In this document: positions 54,756 through 63,399 of the stretch, piece after piece
Numbering within the stretch: the first letter of the stretch is position 1
How the letters are laid out: each line of letters begins with the position of its first letter
Assembly: GCA_040702975.1 (NCBI GenBank)
Contig: CP159990.1
Coordinates: 1,674,001-1,738,000, forward strand
Length of the DNA: 64,000 nt
Direction: 5' to 3'
Origin: Roseburia hominis
GTDB taxonomy: Bacteria; Bacillota; Clostridia; Lachnospirales; Lachnospiraceae
Made by a program: the position numbers and the translations under genes
Notes under the pieces: model-generated
Told to the model about the DNA's origin: nothing
The model's database searches: none
Seen by the model: the letters and a program-made list of their open reading frames with translations, nothing else

Positions 54756-55985
54756 ATGTTCTATGTGCGGACGGCATTTCGCAATATTCGACGATATAAA
54801 TACAAAAGTATTCTGCACATGCTGATAGGGATCGTAGTGATTTTATTTCTGGACATCTATGCGGAAAATCTGGTAAAAAGCAGGGAACAGATACTGGGTC
54901 TGGCGGATAAGATCCCGGTGGAAGGGCGGATTACGAACCTGCAGGGTTCCCGGGAATCGGGGCTGTTTATCAAGGAGAGTTATTATGACGGAGTGATGAA
55001 GTCGGATTATGTGAAGGAGCCAAAATTCACACTGCAGCTCATCGGCAGACTGGAAGAGGAGGAGTGCGCCGTTATGGCGGTGAACAGCCTGTATGCGATT
55101 GGCGGCGTCAAAGAGGAGATGCTTGTTTTTCAAAAAAAGGAGGATGCGGAGGAGTTTTTTACATCGAACAGGAAAGAGTGTCTGGTCACCTTGGCGTTTC
55201 TGGAAAAGCATGGAATGAAGGTGGGAGATGCGCTTACTCTGGACATGGAATATTACCAGTTCCAGAAAGAAACGCACACGGAAATGATAGCAAAACCGCT
55301 CGAGCAGGTGAGGTACACGATCGCGGGCACGATTGCGGATACGTTCCAGGAGGATTTAAAAGAGTCTTCCTCCGGCAATCAGGTTATGATTCCCGAAATT
55401 ATGATTCCGATGGAGACGGCGAGGGACAGTTTCCGATCCCGGGGGATTCCCTTTTACACGGATTCAGGCTCTTTCTATGTGAAAAATCCGCTGGAGCTGG
55501 AAGCACTTAAGGCGGAAATGGATGAGCTGGACTTTTTTGAAGTCGTTCCGACAGCGCAGTACGCGATCGAAGGATTTGCACTTCTGCTTTGCGATGAGAC
55601 CTTTATCCGCGCCTATGGAAGTCTTGGCGAGGGCTATGAGATGCTCCGCATGATTCTCCCCGGTATCTGCGTCACTTTGGCGGGGGCAGGATTCATCACT
55701 TCCTATTTGCTTGCGGGCAGCAGGCGGCAGGAATATGCGGTCATGCGCTCGCTTGGCGTGCCCGCGGGAGGCTGTCTTGCTTCTTATCTGATAGAGCACG
55801 GCACGATCGAGCTAACCTGCGGCTTTGTGGGAAGTGCGGCGGCTATGTGGCTTGTCGGACTTGACTTTCGCTGGGCATTGGCCTGCTTTGCGGCATTTTT
55901 CCTATGCTTTTTTGCCGGGACCGTTGCAGCAGTCGTCATGTTCGGGAAAATGAGCGTTGTGGAAGTGCTGGCAAAATCAGAATAG
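54756..55985 (+). CDS. ABC transporter permease, FtsX/MacB-like
   Basis: The 409-residue protein has one N-terminal membrane segment (about 20-40), a large outside domain to about residue 280, and three membrane segments at the end (near 297, 345 and 370), the FtsX layout. AGGGGAGG precedes the ATG. It is followed 12 bp later by the ATPase gene. Such systems export peptides or lipids or sense antimicrobials; the substrate is unknown. Confidence 0.82.
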   Translation: MFYVRTAFRNIRRYKYKSILHMLIGIVVILFLDIYAENLVKSREQILGLADKIPVEGRITNLQGSRESGLFIKESYYDGVMKSDYVKEPKFTLQLIGRLEEEECAVMAVNSLYAIGGVKEEMLVFQKKEDAEEFFTSNRKECLVTLAFLEKHGMKVGDALTLDMEYYQFQKETHTEMIAKPLEQVRYTIAGTIADTFQEDLKESSSGNQVMIPEIMIPMETARDSFRSRGIPFYTDSGSFYVKNPLELEALKAEMDELDFFEVVPTAQYAIEGFALLLCDETFIRAYGSLGEGYEMLRMILPGICVTLAGAGFITSYLLAGSRRQEYAVMRSLGVPAGGCLASYLIEHGTIELTCGFVGSAAAMWLVGLDFRWALACFAAFFLCFFAGTVAAVVMFGKMSVVEVLAKSE

Positions 55986-55997
55986 GAGGGTGAGAAG

Positions 55998-56723
55998 ATG
56001 GGTGTATTAGAGGCAGAGCATGTATGCTATTCCTATAAAACAAAGTATCAGAAGATAGAGGCAGTAAGGGACATTTCTTTTGTGTTTGAGGAGGGGAGGA
56101 TGTACGCGGTCACCGGGGAGTCCGGCAGTGGAAAGAGCACTTTTTTGTCCTTGCTGGCGGGGCTGGACCTTCCAACTCAGGGGCGGATTTATGTGGATGG
56201 AAAGGACATGGCACAGCTTGACCGTGACAGATACCGTCGTGAGCAGGTGTCCGTGGTCTATCAGGCATTCCATCTGTTTCCGCTCCTTACTGCGCTGGAA
56301 AATGTCATGTTCCCGATGGAGCTTCGCGGCACGAAAAAGGAAGAGGCGAGGAAAACGGCGCAAATGCTGATTGGGAAGGTGGGGCTTGGAGAGAAAAGCT
56401 TCCGGCAATTCCCCCAGATGATGAGCGGTGGTGAGCAGCAGAGGGTGGCGATCGCAAGGGCGATGGCATCCGGGGGCAGAGTGATCCTGGCGGACGAACC
56501 GACGGGAAATCTGGACACGGAAAATGAGAAAAATATTGTGGAAATCCTTAAGGAACTGGCGCATGGCGGTGGATATACCGTGATCGTAATTACGCACAAC
56601 CCGGAGGTGGCAAGAGATGCAGATGTGGTGCTGACCCTGCGCGATGGAAAGCTGGTATCCGCCATGGACCGGGCGGCCCTCAAAAACCGGACTAAGACCG
56701 GGGAGGTGGATTCTTCATGCTAA
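55998..56723 (+). CDS. ABC transporter ATP-binding protein
   Basis: The 241-residue protein has Walker A GESGSGKST near residue 39, Q-loop VYQAFHLF near 88, signature MSGGEQQR near 142, Walker B VILADEP near 163 with the catalytic Glu, and H-loop ITHN near 197. It belongs to the MacB/LolD/BceA branch that drives FtsX-type permeases. It lies between the two permease genes and overlaps the second by 7 bp. Confidence 0.92.
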   Translation: MGVLEAEHVCYSYKTKYQKIEAVRDISFVFEEGRMYAVTGESGSGKSTFLSLLAGLDLPTQGRIYVDGKDMAQLDRDRYRREQVSVVYQAFHLFPLLTALENVMFPMELRGTKKEEARKTAQMLIGKVGLGEKSFRQFPQMMSGGEQQRVAIARAMASGGRVILADEPTGNLDTENEKNIVEILKELAHGGGYTVIVITHNPEVARDADVVLTLRDGKLVSAMDRAALKNRTKTGEVDSSC

Positions 56724-58612
56724 GAAACAGTGTAAAACAGATGTGCCGTACTCCTGTGAAAATGATCCTGTTCCTGCTGCTCATGATGATGGCAAGCCTT
56801 CTGGTCACTCTGGGCGTGAATCTCTTTTATATCAGCGAAAGGACGCAGGAGGAGGCCAAAGACGCATTTTGGACCGTCGGAAGGGTCCAGCAGAAGCCTT
56901 CCGCAGTGGCGCGGGAGAAATACTGGGATTATTTGATGCAGGATTATCAGTATGAGGACGTGAAAAGGTATGACAGCCGGATTCCGGAGACAGTGCTTGA
57001 TTTGGAAGGGATTTCCTATATTCACAAGCCAAAGCAATACCCTTATTATATTGCGCATAGAGAGGAATATGTGGTGCGGAATACAAAAAATGAGGTGGAT
57101 GAGGCCTGGATGGGAGCTGCGGGAAGCGAGGTCATTGCAGAGGTTTCCCCCTATGAGGACTGCGTGCCGGATCATCCGGTGAAACTCCATTTCAAAAAGG
57201 CACTGTTTGGAAAAGTGACAGAGCGTATGTTTCATTTTATCTGGTACTGGGATTATACGACTCCCACACCGGAACCCCTTTATGCGGATAAAACGTATGT
57301 AATTTCCTTATATAGGAATGACGGACTGCAATATCTGGGAGTGATAGACAAAGAAAAATACCCTGATGTATCGATGGTATGGACGCCGCTTGAGACGATC
57401 GAGGGGCTGCAGTACCGAAAGGACGGCAGCAGAATACCGGATGAAAAATATCCGAACTGCTACTTGAGTGAGATGACGGAAAATTTTTACGAGACAGAGG
57501 AAGGGAAACGCTGGCTGAACCTGATTGAGGGTATCAGGATCACCGATTACAGTATTCCGGTAATCCCGACGGATGCTACGAAGCTGCTTCCTTATTTTTA
57601 CAAGGGGGATACCGGGATTACAGAAGGCCGGGATATTTCTGAAAAAGAATACGAGGAAGGAAAACGAGTCTGCCTGATTACAACGGAGTTTGCAGCGAAC
57701 AACAAGCTGAAGGTGGGAGACCAGTTGCCTCTTTCACTGTACTGCTCTGATTATCAGTTGTCTGCAGGGCAATCTTATCCTGTCAGGTCTTATACACAAG
57801 GAAGAAAAATCATCAATGCCGACGGAGAACTGTATCAGCCATTTTTTGAGGAAGAGTACGAAGTTGTCGGAATTTACAAGATTAATCTTGCTTTGGATAC
57901 CTATACCGGATTTGAGCCGGCGAACAACGGGGTGATCATTCCCGCGGCCTCCGTGACGGAAAGTGATGAAAATCATATTCTGCTCCACGGCCCAATGCGG
58001 GAGTATAACACGGTCTTCCAGCTTGAAAATGGGACGGCCGATGAGTTCTGGGAAATCTATAGCCGAAACAAGATCGAGGGACTGGATATCAGGATCGATG
58101 ACGGAGGGTATACCCAGGTAGAGCAGAGTTTCCAAAATACGAGGAAAATGTCGGTGGTTCTGCTGGTGGCCGGGTGCATTACCGCCATTTTCATTCTGCT
58201 GTTCTTCTGCCATATGTTCGTGACCAAACAGAAGCAGCGAACGGCGATGGAACGTTCCCTTGGAATGACGAAGGGGCAGTGTCGCATTTCCCTTATGGGA
58301 GCACTGTTTGCCATTATTTTGCTGGGGTGTATCCTGGGCTGCGCTGCGGGAGGAAAAGCTACGGAAATCATCGCCGGGAGGCTGGAAAAGAAAGCAGTAT
58401 TTTCCACCTTATTCAGCAGCAATCAGTCTGTAGCGCGGGAACTGCCCTCCTCGGCAGAGTATTTGAAGGAGGGACATAGGAACTTTATCTTGCCGGTTTT
58501 GTCAGGTACGGTTATACTGATAGCGGCAGGAGTGATTTCCGGCGTTATGGTGGAGAAGAATTTAAAAGAAGAGCCGCTGGGGCTGCTTACAAGTATGAAG
58601 CAGGAAAAATAG
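56717..58612 (+). CDS. Large ABC transporter permease, FtsX-like
   Basis: The 631-residue protein has one N-terminal membrane segment (about 16-36), a very large extracytoplasmic domain (about 40-475) and three C-terminal membrane segments (near 478, 530 and 593) with the FtsX-type TKQKQRTAMERSLGMTKGQ turn. It overlaps the ATPase gene by 7 bp, so all three proteins probably act together. The outside domain is not one I recognise. Confidence 0.8.
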   Translation: MLRNSVKQMCRTPVKMILFLLLMMMASLLVTLGVNLFYISERTQEEAKDAFWTVGRVQQKPSAVAREKYWDYLMQDYQYEDVKRYDSRIPETVLDLEGISYIHKPKQYPYYIAHREEYVVRNTKNEVDEAWMGAAGSEVIAEVSPYEDCVPDHPVKLHFKKALFGKVTERMFHFIWYWDYTTPTPEPLYADKTYVISLYRNDGLQYLGVIDKEKYPDVSMVWTPLETIEGLQYRKDGSRIPDEKYPNCYLSEMTENFYETEEGKRWLNLIEGIRITDYSIPVIPTDATKLLPYFYKGDTGITEGRDISEKEYEEGKRVCLITTEFAANNKLKVGDQLPLSLYCSDYQLSAGQSYPVRSYTQGRKIINADGELYQPFFEEEYEVVGIYKINLALDTYTGFEPANNGVIIPAASVTESDENHILLHGPMREYNTVFQLENGTADEFWEIYSRNKIEGLDIRIDDGGYTQVEQSFQNTRKMSVVLLVAGCITAIFILLFFCHMFVTKQKQRTAMERSLGMTKGQCRISLMGALFAIILLGCILGCAAGGKATEIIAGRLEKKAVFSTLFSSNQSVARELPSSAEYLKEGHRNFILPVLSGTVILIAAGVISGVMVEKNLKEEPLGLLTSMKQEK

Positions 58613-58708
58613 TAAAGCAGTAAGAGTTACATGAAAAACAAGGAGTGACAGGTAACGGCCGAAAGCTTGTTATTTGCAGAAGACAGCATAGGAAGGAGGG
58701 AGAAGGGA

Positions 58709-59260
58709 TTGCGAATCACAAAGGATAATTTCTTAAGTCAGCTCAGAAAACGAAATGAAAAAGCGCTGGAGTTCGTATTGGAAGAGTATGGCGGACTTTT
58801 GATGTCGATTATCCGGAAGCATCTTTTCTGCCTGCCTGGTCTGCAGGAGGAATGCATGAACGATGTGCTTTTGAAGATATGGAAGCATATCAGTCAGTTC
58901 GATGAGTCAAAAAGCAGTTTTCGAAACTGGGCGGCGGGGGTTGCCAGATATCAGGCGATAGATTACCTCCGCAAATATATCAAAGAGATGGAAAGGTGCA
59001 GTTTGGAAGAGGTGGAGGAGGGCCGGGAAGATGTGGCCCTTATGAATCTCCTGGAGCAGGAGATCTCGGAGGAGGTCGAACAGATGCTCTCCTGCCTGTG
59101 CGAGGAGGATCAGAAGCTGTTCCTGAAGCTGTTCTACGAGGAAAAGAATGTTGAGGAGATCAGCAGGGAGACGGGCCTTAGAAGGGAAACAATCTACAAC
59201 CGAATCTCCCGGGGAAAGCGAAAAATCAGAAATTATCAGGAAAGCAGGGAGGGACATTGA
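58709..59260 (+). CDS. ECF-type RNA polymerase sigma factor
   Basis: The 183-residue protein has sigma region 2 (FVLEEYGGLLMSIIRKHL, ECMNDVLLKIWKHISQFDE, FRNWAAGVARYQAIDYLRK near residue 72) and region 4 (EEISRETGLRRETIYNRISRGKRKIR at the end). There is no region 3, as in ECF factors. I choose TTG at 58709, 8 bases after GGAGGG; the frame is open to 58667 without a ribosome site. A probable anti-sigma gene follows 1 bp later. Confidence 0.88.
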   Translation: MRITKDNFLSQLRKRNEKALEFVLEEYGGLLMSIIRKHLFCLPGLQEECMNDVLLKIWKHISQFDESKSSFRNWAAGVARYQAIDYLRKYIKEMERCSLEEVEEGREDVALMNLLEQEISEEVEQMLSCLCEEDQKLFLKLFYEEKNVEEISRETGLRRETIYNRISRGKRKIRNYQESREGH

Positions 59261-59261
59261 T

Positions 59262-60461
59262 ATGAAGAAAAATATCTATATGCTATTAAATGACGTATCA
59301 ACGGATACTTCCGGTTATTCTGATACGGAGCTTGACGAGGCGCAGCTTAGAAAATACAGGGGCAATTTAAGAAAACAGCTGGGAAGGAAGAAAAGAAAGC
59401 GTATTTATGCGGCGCTTATGGCCGCGGCGTGTGTGATGCTGGTAGCCGGGCTCATGGTATTGCGTCCTCTGAAGCAGAGAATGCGGGCTTCTGCTGCGAG
59501 AGGAAAATTTTCAATCAGTTCTCTGGTGGGGACTTCCGCCAGGCTGAATCAGATGGCGCTGCACATTGACAAGACCTTAAGGATTGAGGATGGTTATGTT
59601 ACCTTGAATGCGGCTGCGATTGATGACGGGCATATTTTGATTTATTCCACTTATGTTTTTGACGACGCTGAGGCGGTACCGCGTCTTTCGAACGGTGACT
59701 GGGGAAGAGATTATGATTCTCCGTTTAGGTGTATGTCGGGAATCCTCAGTGTACCGGTTACAGATTCTATGAATATGAACCCTTACCATTTGGATTGGGA
59801 CTATAAAGATGAGCCGGTCTATGTGCAGAGAATGTTCATTAATGGGGAGGAGATTTGCTGTGACATTACGGCGGAGACCTATGCGGATGAAAAGGGGGTA
59901 GTGCAGGACTGCGCCCAGTATAATTTTCATACGGATACGCTGGACTATCCTGCGCAGGTCAGAATCGAGGTGTATCGCTATTCGCAGCAGTTGTTCACGA
60001 GTGATGCAAAGAAGGCGGAGACGCTGGCAGAGATAGAACCATCGGCCGCGTTTGAATTTACATTTACTAAGGACATGATCGTGGAAAATGAAAAAGATAT
60101 TCCGCTGAATGAAACGATTATTCTGCCGGACGGACAGGAGCTTTATATTACCCGTTTTGTATATAATGCGATGGGAATGCGGCTGTATGGAAGATTCCCG
60201 AAAAAATTTGACGAGGAGCATCTGTCGGGAAGAATCTGCCTTGAAAGTGTCGAGCAGATGGCAAAGAGTGATATTTTTTATATGATTCAAATCTCGGATA
60301 CAGAAGTCTTCTTCACTCCGGTAGCGTCAAACTTCATGTATTCGGTGGTTCCGAAACTAAAACAGTGGGAATTCAAGGTTGTCGTGTATCAGTGGAATGG
60401 TGACAGGACTGAGCGGGACAGGATCGTATTGCCTGATCGGTTTACGATCCCGCTTAAGTAG
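59262..60461 (+). CDS. Probable membrane-bound anti-sigma factor (DUF4179-like)
   Basis: The 399-residue protein has a cytoplasmic part with a DELDEAQLRKYRGNLRKQLGR-like helix, one membrane segment (about 48-66, AALMAAACVMLVAGLMVL) and a large outside domain of beta-rich sequence. The layout and place directly behind an ECF sigma gene suggest an anti-sigma that senses an outside signal. Similarity to the DUF4179 family is my reading of the domain order. ATG 59262 follows GGGAGG. Confidence 0.72.
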   Translation: MKKNIYMLLNDVSTDTSGYSDTELDEAQLRKYRGNLRKQLGRKKRKRIYAALMAAACVMLVAGLMVLRPLKQRMRASAARGKFSISSLVGTSARLNQMALHIDKTLRIEDGYVTLNAAAIDDGHILIYSTYVFDDAEAVPRLSNGDWGRDYDSPFRCMSGILSVPVTDSMNMNPYHLDWDYKDEPVYVQRMFINGEEICCDITAETYADEKGVVQDCAQYNFHTDTLDYPAQVRIEVYRYSQQLFTSDAKKAETLAEIEPSAAFEFTFTKDMIVENEKDIPLNETIILPDGQELYITRFVYNAMGMRLYGRFPKKFDEEHLSGRICLESVEQMAKSDIFYMIQISDTEVFFTPVASNFMYSVVPKLKQWEFKVVVYQWNGDRTERDRIVLPDRFTIPLK

Positions 60462-60470
60462 TCGTGGTTT

Positions 60471-60513
60471 GCCAGGCGGGAAAGAATTGCTGATACATTC
60501 TTTCCTGCCTGGC
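60471..60513 (+). terminator. Long hairpin after the anti-sigma gene
   Basis: GCCAGGC-GGAAAGAAT (60471-60487) pairs with ATTCTTTCC-GCCTGGC (60497-60513) almost perfectly. The T-run is poor (GCTTTGC), so termination may be inefficient. Confidence 0.6.
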
Positions 60514-60633
60514 GCTTTGCTGCTAAGATATTTGTAAGGTGAACGCATATTCCAAAGGTAAATATTTTTCAATGTTCAGCCTAATATCAAAAAATTTTCA
60601 TATAACAAATATCAATATTTTACATTTTTATTA

Positions 60634-60663
60634 TTGACAAAACACTGCTTTTTGTGATATTAT
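60634..60663 (+). promoter_or_regulatory. Promoter of the tRNA gene
   Basis: TTGACA (60634-60639), an 18-bp spacer and TATTAT (60658-60663), about 32 bp before the tRNA. Confidence 0.7.
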
Positions 60664-60694
60664 CTAGAAGTCGCGATGAGCGGTTACACTATGT

Positions 60695-60765
60695 AGGGGA
60701 TTGGTCAAATGGTATGACAAGGGTCTCCAAAACCTTTAGCGGGAGTTCGATTCTCTCATCCCCTG
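60695..60765 (+). tRNA. trnW: tRNA-Trp (CCA anticodon)
   Basis: AGGGGAT (60695-60701) pairs with ATCCCCT (60758-60764), G discriminator at 60765. The D-stem GTC/GAC, the anticodon stem AGGGT/ACCTT around loop CTCCAAA (anticodon CCA) and the T-arm GGGAG-TTCGATT-CTCTC complete a 71-base cloverleaf. The 3' CCA is not encoded. It stands alone with its own promoter. Confidence 0.9.
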
Positions 60766-60777
60766 TTTTAAAATATG

Positions 60778-60816
60778 TGCTAGAAGCTTTGTGTTTACTG
60801 AGCTTCTGGCATTTTT
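60778..60816 (+). terminator. Terminator of tRNA-Trp
   Basis: TGCTAGAAGCT (60778-60788) pairs with AGCTTCTGGCA (60801-60811, one G-T), then TTTTT. Confidence 0.85.
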
Positions 60817-60841
60817 ATATTTTGGTGCAATGGAAAATGCA

Positions 60842-60873
60842 GCCCCTAAAGATTCGACGTTTGGGGCCTTTTT
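60842..60873 (+). terminator. Second terminator after tRNA-Trp
   Basis: GCCCC-AAA (60842-60850) pairs with TTT-GGGGC (60860-60867), then CTTTTT. Repeat R7a begins at its T-run. Confidence 0.7.
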
Positions 60874-60875
60874 GG

Positions 60876-60920
60876 GTGCCGAACATACCTAATTGAAAGT
60901 CCGGTGGATTTTCATCTCGG
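60876..60920 (+). repeat. Dispersed palindromic repeat, copy R7a
   Basis: GTGCCGAACATACCTAAT leads to a hairpin with TGAAAGTCC (60894-60902), GGT loop and GGATTTTCA (60906-60914, one G-T), then TCTCGGC. Confidence 0.8.
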
Positions 60921-60941
60921 CTGCCAAGCATATCTGAAGGG
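60921..60941 (+). repeat. Dispersed repeat, copy R7b (left end only)
   Basis: CTGCCAAGCATATCTGAAGG repeats the family left end in tandem after R7a; the palindrome is lost. It lies directly before the first possible start codon of the next gene. Confidence 0.65.
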
Positions 60942-60943
60942 AT

Positions 60944-61525
60944 ATGCGGATAGAAAGTGAGTTGATAAATGGGATGAAGCATGAGAAATTTATGAAAAAT
61001 ATCATAGATCAGATCAAGGAATCGCAGATCAAGCTGGGATATGCAAGGGAGACGGTGCGTTTATATTATCCCTACGCCTCGATTCGGGCGATTTTGGGAA
61101 GTACCGTTTCTGATGAGACGGAGCTTTTAGAGCTGCTTGGATCGGAACCGGAATTTCAAAATGGCGTACTTGGCCATTTGTCCTTCCGTTCCCACAAGGG
61201 GAGAGTAGAAGTCAGGATTCCGCCGGAAGGGGCGGAATATGTCTGGAAGGAGGTCCCGACACCGCAGTTTCTCGTGGATCTGATCGAATTATTTGGGAAA
61301 CACCATCATTGTTCTTTGGAGGAAGTCCGTGCAATATTCGCCAAATATAGCGGGGATTATGTGTGTGAACAGATGCCGGAAGATGCGGATTTTGATTACG
61401 TGCTGTATTTCCGGGATCCGGGGATTGATGCATATTATTATTGTGTGAAAGAAGAGATGGGTCATATGATTTACCATCGGTTTTCTAAGGAAGATTACCG
61501 GGAATTGTTTCATTCAGAAAATTAG
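60944..61525 (+). CDS. DUF3877-like protein, unknown function
   Basis: The 193-residue protein (from ATG 60944) reads as a soluble alpha/beta protein: KNIIDQIKESQIKLGYARETVRLYYPYASI, EFQNGVLGHLSFRSHKGRVEVRIPPEGAEYV, and an end with DADFDYVLYFRDPGIDAYYYCVKEEMG. I believe it matches DUF3877, whose function is unknown. The start is unclear: 60944 has an AAGGG only 2 bases away, inside repeat R7b; ATG 60974 and 60992 are alternatives. Confidence 0.7.
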   Translation: MRIESELINGMKHEKFMKNIIDQIKESQIKLGYARETVRLYYPYASIRAILGSTVSDETELLELLGSEPEFQNGVLGHLSFRSHKGRVEVRIPPEGAEYVWKEVPTPQFLVDLIELFGKHHHCSLEEVRAIFAKYSGDYVCEQMPEDADFDYVLYFRDPGIDAYYYCVKEEMGHMIYHRFSKEDYRELFHSEN

Positions 61526-61584
61526 GAGAATGTTTATACCGGTTGAAAGGTACGAGAAGAAAGGTACGGGAAGGAAGCGGTGTG

Positions 61585-62085
61585 ATGATCAGACGGGCGT
61601 TATTTGCAGATTTGCCACAGCTACTTAAGATTTATAATTATGAGGTGCTTCATGGTACGGCGACCTTCGATGAGGAGGCGAGGACCCAGGAGCAGCAGGA
61701 GGAGTGGTTCTCACATTATACGGGAAAGTATCCGCTTTTGGTGGAAGAGCATTTTGGGAAAATAGCAGGCTATGCGGGGGCGTGTCGTTTGTTTCCGAAG
61801 CCGGCGTATGATATTTCGGCGGAGGTGAGCGTATATGTCGCTTGGGATATGCGCGGACAGGGGATTGGAGAGAGGCTTCTTATTGCTTTGCTTGAAGAGA
61901 CAAAAAAGGAGCCGGAACTAGAGTCCTTGTTTTCTCTGATTACGGCGACGAATGAGGCAAGTATCCATTTGCATGAAAAGCTGGGGTTTCTTTATGAGGG
62001 CATACTTAGAAATTCAGGAAAAAAGTTTGGGGAAAACCTGGACGTAATGATATACAGATATGATTTAAGAAGGGAGAGGTTCTAA
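61585..62085 (+). CDS. GNAT family N-acetyltransferase (phosphinothricin acetyltransferase-like)
   Basis: The 166-residue protein begins MIRRALFADLPQLLKIYNYEV and has the acetyl-CoA loop MRGQGIGERLL near residue 91, EVSVYVAWD near 80 and NEASIHLHEKLGFLYEG near 128. The early YNYEVLHGTATFDEE is typical of the PAT/MddA group, which acetylates amino-acid-like amines. The true substrate is unknown. ATG 61585 is used; a 14-residue extension to 61543 is weak. Ends 1 bp into the next gene. Confidence 0.85.
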   Translation: MIRRALFADLPQLLKIYNYEVLHGTATFDEEARTQEQQEEWFSHYTGKYPLLVEEHFGKIAGYAGACRLFPKPAYDISAEVSVYVAWDMRGQGIGERLLIALLEETKKEPELESLFSLITATNEASIHLHEKLGFLYEGILRNSGKKFGENLDVMIYRYDLRRERF

Positions 62086-63110
62086 TGATTTTATTTAACA
62101 GTGACTATACGGAGGGAGCGCATCCGCGGATTCTGGAGAAACTGATGGAGACTAATCTGGAGCAGACGGTCGGTTACGGTGAAGATGCGTATTGTGAAAT
62201 GGCGAGGGAGGCAATCCGAAAGGTCTGCGAGGCTCCTGAGGCAGATGTGCATTTTCTGGTGGGAGGCACGCAGGCGAATTTTACAGTTATTTCCTCTATA
62301 CTGCGTCCTTATCAGGGGGTACTGTGCGCTGAGAGCGGACATATCAATGTCCATGAGACAGGTGCAGTGGAGGCGTGCGGCCATAAGGTGCTGGGGCTTC
62401 CCGCCTGCGAGGGGAAGATAACGGCAGAGCAGATCGAAAGGGAGTATGAGCTGCATTGGAGTGATGAATCTCATGAGCATATCGTACAGCCGAAGATGGT
62501 CTATATCTCCCACCCTACCGAGCTGGGAACCTTATATACCAAGTCAGAGCTTGAGGCGATTCATGCGGTTTGCCGAAAATGCGGTATGTTCCTCTTCCTT
62601 GACGGAGCGAGAATGGGGTATGGTCTTGCTGCTCCGGGAACGGATGTGACACTGCCGGATCTGGCAAAGCTTTGTGATGTGTTCTATATCGGTGGCACGA
62701 AGGTCGGCGCACTCTTTGGCGAGGCGGTTGTGATCACGAATCCGGCGCTCGGGGAGGATTTCCGCTATTGCATCAAGCAGAAGGGTGGAATGCTCGCAAA
62801 GGGAAGACTTCTGGGAGTGCAGTTCCTGGAGCTTTTCAAGGATGGCCTGTATTTTGAAATATCAAAGCATGCGATCGATATGGCGATGCTCCTCAAGGAA
62901 GGACTGATGGCGAAGGGATATGAATTCTTCATGGATAGTGTGACGAATCAGCAATTCGTGATCGTGTCAGATGAAAAGTTAGCGCAGATTCGGGAAAAAT
63001 ACGGAGTCACCTATCAGCAGCGGTATGACAAGAAGCACATCGTGATCCGGCTGTGCACAAGCTGGGCTACAAAAGAGGAAAATGTCAGGGCATTCCTGGC
63101 AGATATGTAG
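62085..63110 (+). CDS. ltaE: Low-specificity L-threonine aldolase-like PLP enzyme
   Basis: The 341-residue fold-I PLP enzyme starts NSDYTEGAHPRILEKL and has FLVGGTQANFTVISSIL near residue 57, HINVHETGAVE near 86, LFLDGARMGYGL near 168 and the PLP lysine in YIGGTKVGALFGE near 206. This fits the threonine aldolase/beta-eliminating lyase family, which splits threonine to glycine and acetaldehyde. Its start overlaps the acetyltransferase stop (TAATG), so the two form an operon. Confidence 0.87.
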   Translation: MILFNSDYTEGAHPRILEKLMETNLEQTVGYGEDAYCEMAREAIRKVCEAPEADVHFLVGGTQANFTVISSILRPYQGVLCAESGHINVHETGAVEACGHKVLGLPACEGKITAEQIEREYELHWSDESHEHIVQPKMVYISHPTELGTLYTKSELEAIHAVCRKCGMFLFLDGARMGYGLAAPGTDVTLPDLAKLCDVFYIGGTKVGALFGEAVVITNPALGEDFRYCIKQKGGMLAKGRLLGVQFLELFKDGLYFEISKHAIDMAMLLKEGLMAKGYEFFMDSVTNQQFVIVSDEKLAQIREKYGVTYQQRYDKKHIVIRLCTSWATKEENVRAFLADM

Positions 63111-63237
63111 GTCCTGGGGGGAGTGTGAAATTTAACGTGAGATGGTGGTTCGTAGGGTGGACCATCGAACCGCATTGTGTGTGGAGAACGTAATATAGCG
63201 TAAGCGTAGTTGAATTATAAGAAGTAGAAGTGAAAAG

Positions 63238-63279
63238 CAGTCGTAAGCAGAAAATAATTTTTGCGTGCGACTGTTTTTG
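63238..63279 (+). terminator. Terminator after the threonine aldolase-like gene
   Basis: CAGTCG (63238-63243) pairs with CGACTG (63268-63273), with an inner GCA/TGC pair, then TTTTTG. Repeat R8 begins 2 bases after the T-run. An additional GGTTCG/CGAACC hairpin lies at 63147-63171. Confidence 0.7.
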
Positions 63280-63280
63280 T

Positions 63281-63318
63281 GTTGCCAAGCATACCGGAGT
63301 GAATGTTCAGTGGACGTA
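63281..63318 (+). repeat. Dispersed palindromic repeat, copy R8
   Basis: GTTGCCAAGCATACCGGAG is followed by TGAATGTTCAGTGGACGT. The right arm is truncated, so the hairpin is incomplete. Confidence 0.7.
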
Positions 63319-63335
63319 ATACCAACTAATTATGA

Positions 63336-63347
63336 TTAGATATCTAA
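63336..63347. promoter_or_regulatory. Palindromic operator 1 of the MarR gene
   Basis: TTAGATATCTAA is a perfect 12-bp palindrome and matches a second site at 63434-63445 in 11 of 12 bases. Confidence 0.6.
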
Positions 63348-63399
63348 CTAAAATTTTGGTTAAATTTCTTATAAAAGTATAAAATATATGTGCATAGAA

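Noticed and set aside
54613..54825. A 70-codon frame before the first ABC permease
   Set aside because: It overlaps the permease start, begins in the metY terminator region and has no ribosome site or domain.
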